DNA from: DAISIL01 sp036822015
GTDB taxonomy: Bacteria > Bacteroidota > Bacteroidia > Cytophagales > Bernardetiaceae
DNA: 6,685 bases
Direction of reading: 5' to 3'
Assembly (NCBI GenBank): GCA_036822015.1
Contig: DAISIL010000103.1
Span: 1 to 6,685, forward strand
Both the position numbers and the translations under genes were made by a program. Shown piece after piece: positions 1 to 5,475 of this stretch. Below the pieces are notes generated by a model, which was given only the letters and a program-made list of their open reading frames with translations, ran no database searches and was not told the origin of the DNA. The number at the start of each line of letters is the position of its first letter. The stretch's first letter is position 1.

Positions 1-9
1 AGCTTTTTT

Positions 10-39
10 ACCCACATCCACTACAACAAGGATTGAAAC
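10..39 (+). CRISPR. Probable terminal CRISPR repeat (one copy; array would lie left of the window)
   Basis: The stretch ends in ACAACAAGGATTGAAAC. The tail ATTGAAAC is the hallmark 3' end of many type I and type III CRISPR repeats, where it becomes the 8-nt 5' handle of the crRNA. A short ATCC (16-19) / GGAT (30-33) pairing gives a weak stem, as such repeats often have. Only one copy is visible and nothing like it recurs within the next 100 bases, so if it is real it is the right-hand, probably leader-distal, end of an array transcribed left to right. The left boundary is uncertain; a 36-37 bp repeat would begin near position 3. The call rests on recognising the repeat style, not on seeing an array. 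No cas gene is in the window. Confidence 0.5.
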
Positions 40-81
40 CCGTAGAGCCGTATGGAGGAACGTTTTTACTAACCTGTTTTT

Positions 82-118
82 GCTAGGGTAGCGCATACGA
101 AGTATAAAAACTAATACT
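82..118. promoter_or_regulatory. Cluster of small inverted repeats before the nuclease gene (possible operator)
   Basis: Three overlapping symmetric elements occur here: GCTA-GGG-TAGC (82-92), ATAC-GAA-GTAT (95-105) and AGTAT-N8-ATACT (101-118). The half-site ATAC/GTAT therefore appears three times in about 23 bases, just upstream of the -7 element of the downstream gene. A repressor- or activator-binding site fits this position. The AGTAT hairpin is followed by six T residues (120-125), so a weak terminator for transcription coming from the left is an alternative. The stems are only 4-5 bp and AT-rich, so chance is possible. Confidence 0.3.
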
Positions 119-127
119 CTTTTTTGC

Positions 128-135
128 TATCTTTG
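128..135 (+). promoter_or_regulatory. Bacteroidota -7 promoter element (TATCTTTG) of the nuclease gene
   Basis: TATCTTTG matches the TAnnTTTG -7 consensus of the Bacteroidota primary sigma factor. It ends 5 nt before the ATG at 141, so transcription would start at or within a couple of bases of the start codon, giving a nearly leaderless mRNA. No convincing -33 TTTG is found about 20 nt upstream; that area is A-rich. The same motif-to-ATG arrangement precedes two other genes in this window, which strengthens the call. Confidence 0.6.
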
Positions 136-140
136 GTGGT

Positions 141-2195
141 ATGAAAGCTACCGAACTTAAATTGATTCATTTTTTGGGTAAACAAGAGACCCAATTCGTC
201 ATTCCGGTTTATCAGCGCAACTACGACTGGACAAAAAAAGAATGCGCCAAGCTCCTGGAAGACATCCTGACCGTGGACGAGGACGATACGCACTTCATTG
301 GGAGCATCGTCTTTATCCAGGAAGATGAATACAGCACAACAGGTAACTACCTGACAATCATCGACGGACAGCAACGCCTGACAACCGTCATGCTCCTCTG
401 GCTGGCCATCTATCACAAAGCACTCTCCGTGAACGAGCATCGGCTAGCCGAAAAAATCCTCGAGACCTACCTCATCAACAAGCACATCGACGACGAGGAA
501 GCCAAAATCAAACTCAAACCCGCCGGACAAAACGCCGCCGCCCTCAAAACACTTCTCTACGGAAAACCCGAAGAAATCGCCAAAATTGACGATCTAGCCA
601 ATATTTATCACAACTTCAAATATTTCTACCAACACATACAGCCCGAGCAACTTACTGCCATCGAACGCGGTATCGGACGACTGATCTTTGTCGAAATCTC
701 CCTTACCAAAGGCAAAGACGACCCACAAAAAATCTTTGAAAGCCTCAACTCCACCGGATTGGCACTCAACCAAGCCGACCTTATCCGAAACTATATCTTG
801 ATGGACCTGAGCCATCAGCAACAAAAAACCATCTATGAGCAGTACTGGCTGCCCATTGAGCAACTGACCACAAAGCAAGACAAGCAAGAAAACGAACTAT
901 CCGAGTTCATCCGGCATTTTCTCTCCTTCAAAAACCGTGAAATCCCTAACAAATCAAAAATTTACGAAACCTTTAAAGCCAGCTACCCCATCAAGAAAAT
1001 ACCCAATCTTGAATCGCTCTTGCAGGAAATCAAAGACTACGCGGGCTACTACGACTGCCTCATCAACCCGGACAAAGAAAAAAACAAGACGCTATCCCGA
1101 CATCTGCACCATCTCCAGCAACTCGAAATTGGGGTATCGTATCCTTTTTTGTTGGAGGTCTATCACGACTACGCTACCCGAGCGATTGATGAGCAGACCT
1201 TTGCGGCCGTCCTCGAACTCACCCAAACCTTCGTCTGGCGGAGGTTTATCGTCGATCTGCCCACCAACGCCCTCAACAAAGTTTTCCTGCGGCTCTATCT
1301 CGGCATCCGAGACAAGGCGGATTACCTCAACGAGCTACAAAAATCGCTCCTGCGCCTATCGGGAACCTCAAGGCTACCCAATGATGCAGAAATCAAAAAT
1401 AAACTCAAAGAAAAAGACATCTACAACAGCAGACCCAAAAACAAGTTGTATTTTTTGTCAAAACTAGAAAACCACAACAACCGCGAGTGGGTTGAGATCA
1501 CCGAAAATGACCACATCACCATCGAGCATATCTTCCCCCAAACGCCGTCGGCGGATTGGAAAAAACAACTCTCCGACACCGACTACAAAACCCTGGAAAG
1601 CTACCGAGATACCATCGCCAACCTAACCCTCTCGGGCAACAACGGTGCCTTGAGCAACAAAGGATTTATCCAAAAAAGAGACCTTCCCGATAAGGGGTAT
1701 GCCGATAGTCGTTTGTTCCTCAATAAGTTTCTTAGAGAACAAGACGCATGGACACCGGCCGTGATGGAGCAGCGTTTTGAGTTGCTCTTGAAGCGTTTCT
1801 ATGACATCTGGACTTATCCGCATCATATCCTGGTCGAAAAAGACGGTGAGCAAAACATCTTCGAAATCGAAGACCCAACGGGAAAGAACCTGGTTCATTA
1901 TACGTTCATGGGTAAACGCAAGAATACCTCTAAGTTTCGGGACATCCTTCGCCATGTCGGACACCAACTTTTTGAGCTAGATGCTAGTAAGTTTTATCAA
2001 CCCAAAATCAAACAAAAACTGAAAGTGGTCATGGATAAATCCGAACATCGAAGTTCCCTGAAGATGGGTGAAGACTGTTACATTGAAGGAAGCCTAAGTG
2101 CCAAAGACATTTTTTCGCGCCTCAAGCTCCTCCTGGAGGTCTATGAGATGGAGGATGAGCTTTTTGTGAAGTTTAGCCAAACCGACACCGATTAG
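141..2195 (+). CDS. DUF262/DUF1524 (GmrSD-type) nuclease, single chain, probable phage-defence enzyme
   Basis: This 684-residue protein joins the two halves of a GmrSD-type enzyme. The N-terminal DUF262 domain (ParB/Srx-like fold, NTP-driven in studied relatives) shows IPVYQRNYDW at 21-30, HFIGSIV at 51-57, IDGQQRLTT at 74-82 and FESLNSTGLALNQADLIRN at 199-217. The DUF1524 HNH-type nuclease domain shows IEHIFPQ at 461-467 (His463 is the likely catalytic residue) and IANLTLSGNNGALSNKGF at 492-509, with the asparagines of the fold kept. Studied relatives are GmrSD and BrxU (cleave modified phage DNA) and SspE (works with phosphorothioate systems); which target applies here cannot be read from sequence. 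Residues 584-680 form a further domain (see findings). ATG 141 is chosen because the DUF262 motif begins 20 residues in and a -7 element precedes it. No membrane segment is seen. No modification enzyme lies beside it, as expected for a type IV-like enzyme. All motifs are intact, so it is probably active. Confidence 0.92.
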   Translation: MKATELKLIHFLGKQETQFVIPVYQRNYDWTKKECAKLLEDILTVDEDDTHFIGSIVFIQEDEYSTTGNYLTIIDGQQRLTTVMLLWLAIYHKALSVNEHRLAEKILETYLINKHIDDEEAKIKLKPAGQNAAALKTLLYGKPEEIAKIDDLANIYHNFKYFYQHIQPEQLTAIERGIGRLIFVEISLTKGKDDPQKIFESLNSTGLALNQADLIRNYILMDLSHQQQKTIYEQYWLPIEQLTTKQDKQENELSEFIRHFLSFKNREIPNKSKIYETFKASYPIKKIPNLESLLQEIKDYAGYYDCLINPDKEKNKTLSRHLHHLQQLEIGVSYPFLLEVYHDYATRAIDEQTFAAVLELTQTFVWRRFIVDLPTNALNKVFLRLYLGIRDKADYLNELQKSLLRLSGTSRLPNDAEIKNKLKEKDIYNSRPKNKLYFLSKLENHNNREWVEITENDHITIEHIFPQTPSADWKKQLSDTDYKTLESYRDTIANLTLSGNNGALSNKGFIQKRDLPDKGYADSRLFLNKFLREQDAWTPAVMEQRFELLLKRFYDIWTYPHHILVEKDGEQNIFEIEDPTGKNLVHYTFMGKRKNTSKFRDILRHVGHQLFELDASKFYQPKIKQKLKVVMDKSEHRSSLKMGEDCYIEGSLSAKDIFSRLKLLLEVYEMEDELFVKFSQTDTD

Positions 2196-2236
2196 CCCAT
2201 CTTCGCAATAAAAAAATATCCGCAGGCTAAGTAACC

Positions 2237-2272
2237 TTTTTTGCTGTTTGTGCGTTCAGAATGATATGAACA
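2237..2272 (+). promoter_or_regulatory. Weak candidate promoter for the thioredoxin gene
   Basis: TTTTTTG at 2237-2243 could serve as a -33 element (consensus TTTG), and 21 nt later lies TATGAACA at 2265-2272, which keeps only the TA of TAnnTTTG. This would place the RNA start near 2276 and give a short AT-rich leader, normal for Bacteroidota genes without a Shine-Dalgarno sequence. No better TAnnTTTG match exists in the 96-bp gap, so read-through from the nuclease gene or an alternative sigma factor is equally possible. Confidence 0.22.
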
Positions 2273-2291
2273 AATTAAACTTATTTCATTT

Positions 2292-2585
2292 ATGAAGTTT
2301 TCCGAAGTCATCAACAGTGATACGCCTGTTTTGGTAGATTTTTATGCGTCCTGGTGCGGGCCTTGTCAGATGCTTGCCCCCGTCTTAACCGAACTCAAGG
2401 CGGAGGTTGGTGATCGGGCGACGATCATCAAGATAGACGTGGACAAAAATCCGCAGTTGGCGGCTAGCCTGGGCATACGGGGTGTGCCTACGCTGATGGT
2501 CTATAAAAACGGTGAGGTCAAGTGGCGGCAGTCTGGGGTTGTTCCTAAGCATGAGTTGAAAAAGATTCTGGACGCGCACGCCTAA
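2292..2585 (+). CDS. trxA: Thioredoxin
   Basis: This 97-residue single-domain thioredoxin is a cytoplasmic dithiol-disulfide reductant, recycled by thioredoxin reductase and used by reductases such as ribonucleotide reductase, peroxiredoxins and methionine sulfoxide reductase. The active site WCGPC is at 21-25, the buried proton-transfer aspartate is Asp16, and the cis-proline loop GVPT has Pro66 facing the active site. YKNGE at 71-75 and a closing helix (86-95) complete the fold. It is about 10 residues shorter than E. coli TrxA, mostly at the N-terminus. There is no signal peptide, so it is not a periplasmic TlpA/ResA type. ATG 2292 is the only sensible start: little coding potential precedes it and the fold begins at once. 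It ends 17 bp before nuoL on the same strand. Thioredoxin paralogues are common, so this may not be the only copy in the genome. Confidence 0.95.
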   Translation: MKFSEVINSDTPVLVDFYASWCGPCQMLAPVLTELKAEVGDRATIIKIDVDKNPQLAASLGIRGVPTLMVYKNGEVKWRQSGVVPKHELKKILDAHA

Positions 2586-2591
2586 AAACCC

Positions 2592-2599
2592 TACCTTTG
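2592..2599 (+). promoter_or_regulatory. Bacteroidota -7 promoter element (TACCTTTG), predicted leaderless start of nuoL
   Basis: TACCTTTG fits TAnnTTTG exactly and fills the short gap after the thioredoxin stop. Three bases separate it from the ATG at 2603, so +1 is predicted to coincide with the A of the start codon. A weak upstream match (TCTG, 2567-2570) lies about 21 nt before it. This site also decides the start: the in-frame TTG at 2597 lies inside the motif and is therefore not the start. TACCTTTG also occurs once inside nuoL (3204-3211), so the motif alone is not specific; its position is what counts. Confidence 0.62.
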
Positions 2600-2602
2600 T
2601 GT

Positions 2603-4669
2603 ATGGATACGGCGTTGATGAGCCTGGGGCTGTTTCCGTTGCTGGGCTTTATCGGATTGGTATTTTTGGGTAGGTATGTGCCTGCCCGTTGGTTGGGGCC
2701 ACTGTCGGTGTTTGTGTCGGCAGTGGTTTTTGTTGCGGCTTTGGTGGTGGGCTTTGGGGGTGATGCTGCTGGGAAATGGATGTGGCTCCAGACGGGGGGC
2801 TTGTCGTTGGAGTTGTCGTTGGAGGTGGATGCGCGTAGCCGCTTGATGCTGCCCTTGATTTCGGGGATTGCGCTGCTGGTTCAGTTTTTTTCGTTGGCGT
2901 ATATGCGAGGGGAGTTGCATTTGGGGCGTTATCTGGGATATTTGCATTTGTTTGTGCTGGCCATGTTGGGTCTGGTGGTTTCGGGCGATTTGTTGGGTTT
3001 GTTTGTGTGCTGGGAGCTAGTGGGTTTGTCGTCGTATCTCTTGATTGGCTTTTGGCAGGAGCGTCCAGCGGCGGGCAAGGCAGCTTTGAAAGCCTTTTTA
3101 ATCAATCGCTTAGGAGATATTGGCTTATTGGTGGCGATATTTGTGTGTATGCGCTACGCGGGTACGTTACGGTTTTCGGAGCTACCGGCGGCTATGGCGG
3201 CAATACCTTTGGGTTGGCTGACGGTGGCGGGTATGGGGTTGGTGCTGGCGGGTATGGGCAAGTCGGCGCAATGGCCGCTCTCTACCTGGCTCCCCGACGC
3301 GATGGCAGGGCCTACACCGGCCTCGGCTTTGATTCATGCGGCGACGATGGTGGCTGCGGGTGTGTTTTTGTTGGTGCGGGTGTCGTTTTTGTTGGATGAG
3401 GTGGTGTTGTTGGCACTTGCCTGGGTGGGGAGCCTGACGGTAATTTGGGGGGCATTTCTGGCCATACGGACGTATGATTTTAAGCAAGTTTTGGCTGGCT
3501 CCACGATCTCCCAGCTGGGCTACATGATGTTTGCTCTGGGGCTGGGCTTGCCCGAGGTAGCGTTTTTTCACCTAACGACTCACGCCTTTTTTAAGGCGGG
3601 TTTGTTTCTGGCGGCCGGGGCGGTAATTCATGCTTTTGCGGATGTACCGGGCTTGTCCTCCTTTCAAAAATCACAATTCGGTGGCGGCCCTGATGCAGCC
3701 CAGGATATGCGCTTGATGGGTGGCTTACGTCGGCAGTTGCCGTGGGTGTTTGGGAGCTATACCGTTTTTGCGTTTTCGCTGGTGGGGCTGCCGTTTTTTT
3801 CGGGTTTTCTGTCTAAGGACTTGATTTTACTTGGGGCTTGGCAGGCTTTCGATGTGCGCTACGGGTTTCCGGTGGTGTTGGCATTTGTGGGCGTAGCCCT
3901 GACGGCGTATTACACGGGGCGGCAATGGTGGGGTGTGTTTTTTGGGCGACCGTTGCGGGCGTTTGCTTTGCACGGGCCGGGCTACCTGATGCGCCTGCCG
4001 CTGTTGGTGTTGGGGGGGTGTTCGTTGGGGATGTTTTTTTCGTGGCCGCCCTGGGAGGTGCATTCGGGTTGGTTTGCGGAGATGTTTCCGTTGGGTGTTT
4101 CCCAGGAGGGGGGCGTTGTGGTGGCGGTCTTGTCTTTGGGCTTAATTGCGTTGGGTTTGGGGGCTGCCTGGTATGCCTGGCGATCCAGCACGCGCCTGTA
4201 CGTACCCTGGGGTTTGGATCGGATGGGCTGGGGGAGACTGTGTCGGGCAGACGCACTGGTTGAGCTAGATACAGCCCTGACCCAGATGTCAGATCAGGGT
4301 GAGGATTGGATCGGCAGGCGTAGCCGAGTAGCCGTACAACTGACTACGGATATGGAGCAAGGCGGTGAGCAACTGCTGGGGCGTTTTCGGGGGGGTTACC
4401 TGGCTTTTTCGCGGCTGTTGGTGCGGATAGAACGCCGCTTCCTGGATCGCCTGGGTGTGGGAATGGGCGAGGCCGTGCTGGTGGTAGCGTACGTACAAGC
4501 CTGGATAGATCGGACCTTACTCGATGGTGCGGTACGGCTGGTCGTTTGGGGGGTACGCTCGGGAGGACAGGTGCTGCGTAGCGGAGCCACAGAGGGGCGA
4601 GTACAGCGTTATTTGGGGCTGATGCTGTTGATTTTGGCCATCTTGCTCTGGTGGATGTTGGCTTTTTGA
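2603..4669 (+). CDS. nuoL: NADH-quinone oxidoreductase subunit L (complex I antiporter-like subunit)
   Basis: This 688-residue polytopic inner-membrane protein is the distal proton-pumping subunit of complex I. Family residues are all present: Glu138 in WELVGLSSYLLIGFW (E. coli Glu144), Lys220 in GMGKSAQWPLSTWLPDAM (E. coli Lys229), His245 in ALIHAATMVAAG, His323/His327/Lys331 in HLTTHAFFKAG, and Lys405 in FFSGFLSKD. The first membrane helix spans about 5-23. Residues 527-668 form a long, mostly polar or amphipathic segment where NuoL carries its lateral helix, and 670-688 is a last membrane helix. E. coli NuoL has about 613 residues, so this one is some 75 longer. The lateral-helix type tail argues against the shorter relatives DabB and MrpA/MrpD. 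ATG 2603 is preferred over TTG 2597 because of the promoter. No nuoK, nuoM or nuoN flanks it. The coding strand is unusually G/T-rich. Confidence 0.93.
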   Translation: MDTALMSLGLFPLLGFIGLVFLGRYVPARWLGPLSVFVSAVVFVAALVVGFGGDAAGKWMWLQTGGLSLELSLEVDARSRLMLPLISGIALLVQFFSLAYMRGELHLGRYLGYLHLFVLAMLGLVVSGDLLGLFVCWELVGLSSYLLIGFWQERPAAGKAALKAFLINRLGDIGLLVAIFVCMRYAGTLRFSELPAAMAAIPLGWLTVAGMGLVLAGMGKSAQWPLSTWLPDAMAGPTPASALIHAATMVAAGVFLLVRVSFLLDEVVLLALAWVGSLTVIWGAFLAIRTYDFKQVLAGSTISQLGYMMFALGLGLPEVAFFHLTTHAFFKAGLFLAAGAVIHAFADVPGLSSFQKSQFGGGPDAAQDMRLMGGLRRQLPWVFGSYTVFAFSLVGLPFFSGFLSKDLILLGAWQAFDVRYGFPVVLAFVGVALTAYYTGRQWWGVFFGRPLRAFALHGPGYLMRLPLLVLGGCSLGMFFSWPPWEVHSGWFAEMFPLGVSQEGGVVVAVLSLGLIALGLGAAWYAWRSSTRLYVPWGLDRMGWGRLCRADALVELDTALTQMSDQGEDWIGRRSRVAVQLTTDMEQGGEQLLGRFRGGYLAFSRLLVRIERRFLDRLGVGMGEAVLVVAYVQAWIDRTLLDGAVRLVVWGVRSGGQVLRSGATEGRVQRYLGLMLLILAILLWWMLAF

Positions 4670-4670
4670 T

Positions 4671-4678
4671 TATATTTG
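4671..4678 (+). promoter_or_regulatory. Bacteroidota -7 promoter element (TATATTTG) before the unknown gene
   Basis: TATATTTG matches TAnnTTTG and starts two bases after the nuoL stop codon. The ATG at 4690 lies 11 nt downstream, so a leader of about 8 A-rich bases is predicted, without a Shine-Dalgarno sequence. No clear -33 TTTG is seen at the expected distance. The site argues against the upstream in-frame TTG at 4651, which lies inside nuoL and before this promoter. Confidence 0.52.
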
Positions 4679-4689
4679 AGCAAAAAACC

Positions 4690-5475
4690 ATGGATAAAGA
4701 CTGGGAACTGCTGGTGCGGGCAGTGGAAGCCCGATTAGACGTAACGGACAAAAACGACTGGCTTGCTCACCGCAAGCTACTCCTGAAGCGGTTCAGGGAT
4801 TTGCTCACCCTCAAGCTCAAAAAGCGCGTCCAACAAAATCCCAAACTGGCCGCCCTGCTCAATGACCGCACCAACTACCGCAACGCTTCCCCCGAGCAGA
4901 TCGCACAGCTCATGGAAAGTGTCCGAGTACATGGCAAGTACGAGTTTGACCTACGCACCCTCCAAACTAGCCTCGGCCTCGATGACCAGCAACGCCAAAT
5001 CCAGACCCGCACCCAAAATGCCTTCGCCATTTTTTGTGATTATGATTCGTATGTCGATTTTTTAAATCAAAAGGACAGCAAGCATCACCATCCCGAGCGC
5101 ACGCCCTCCGACGAGCAATTTATGCAACAAGTCTTCCTCAATTATCAAAATCGCTTTGTCGAAATTCAAAAGGACTGGAGTGTACGGGTAAACGAACCCG
5201 ACTGGGAACCCACCGAAAAAGAACAGCGAGCCATTGAGCGTTACTGGTATTTGGTCTTTGATGAATGGAACTTTTGTACCCAGCTCAACCCCAAACTTCA
5301 AGACCTCTGGGAGCAGCATTACAAGCGCGGCGTAAAGGGCGCCTTCCAAAATCGCCATTTCAAGGAACGCCTACGCCATCTCTGGCAACTCGATACGGTA
5401 CGCCAAGAGTTCAACCCCAAATTTAAGGAGCAACTGGATCAGTTGTGTTTCATGGCTACCGGGGAGGGGCTGTGA
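4690..5475 (+). CDS. Hypothetical soluble protein, function unknown
   Basis: I do not recognise the family of this 261-residue protein. It has no signal peptide or membrane segment and is rich in charged, Gln and aromatic residues, so it is probably cytoplasmic and helical. Residues 1-60 are basic and helical. Residues 81-125 contain FDLRTLQTSLGL, then polar residues, then FAIFCDYDSYVDFL; this loosely resembles a short domain in other Bacteroidota proteins of the form TLxRxxG...T...A.yLGY.sW.dF, often near DNA-binding or signalling modules. That link is inference. A His run at 132-134 marks a likely linker. The C-terminal part has a dense aromatic motif, RYWYLVFDEWNFC (184-196), with a conserved look, followed by basic helices. 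ATG 4690 is chosen over TTG 4651 because the latter lies within nuoL. Codon use is C-rich, unlike nuoL immediately upstream. The 3' end overlaps the convergent receptor gene by 20 bp. Confidence 0.8.
   Translation: MDKDWELLVRAVEARLDVTDKNDWLAHRKLLLKRFRDLLTLKLKKRVQQNPKLAALLNDRTNYRNASPEQIAQLMESVRVHGKYEFDLRTLQTSLGLDDQQRQIQTRTQNAFAIFCDYDSYVDFLNQKDSKHHHPERTPSDEQFMQQVFLNYQNRFVEIQKDWSVRVNEPDWEPTEKEQRAIERYWYLVFDEWNFCTQLNPKLQDLWEQHYKRGVKGAFQNRHFKERLRHLWQLDTVRQEFNPKFKEQLDQLCFMATGEGL

Noticed and set aside
40..75. A final CRISPR spacer followed by a degenerate repeat
   Set aside because: The sequence at about 75-115 shares only a T-run with the repeat candidate at 3-39; no convincing second copy.
94..106. 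loxP-like string (CATACGAAGTAT)
   Set aside because: It matches only part of one lox arm; no second arm, proper spacer or recombinase gene is present. It is explained by the ATAC/GTAT symmetry noted separately.
937..1467. 176-codon open frame on the plus strand inside the nuclease gene
   Set aside because: It is rich in Ser, Thr, Arg and Pro with no domain, lies wholly inside a gene with clear family motifs in another frame, and is a composition shadow.
2192..2242. Terminator-like TTAGCC ... GGCTAA with later T6 tract after the nuclease gene
   Set aside because: The stem is only 6 bp, the loop is 27 nt, and six bases separate the stem from the T-run. Too weak to call an intrinsic terminator.
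2597..2602. TTG start for nuoL two codons before the ATG
   Set aside because: The TTG is inside the TACCTTTG promoter motif and would lie upstream of the predicted RNA start.
4138..4235. G-run clusters in nuoL as G-quadruplexes
   Set aside because: Runs of three or more G occur but loops are often 10-12 nt and four well-spaced tracts are not found together; base composition explains them.
3813..4263. Long open frames on both strands inside nuoL (147 codons minus, 141 codons plus)
   Set aside because: G/T-rich coding sequence rarely makes stops in the other frames. The products are low-complexity (Pro/Thr or Gly/Val) and nuoL is continuous with all key residues.
4651..4689. TTG start giving the unknown gene 13 extra residues
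   Set aside because: It lies within the nuoL coding sequence and upstream of the TATATTTG element; ATG 4690 has a normal A-rich context.
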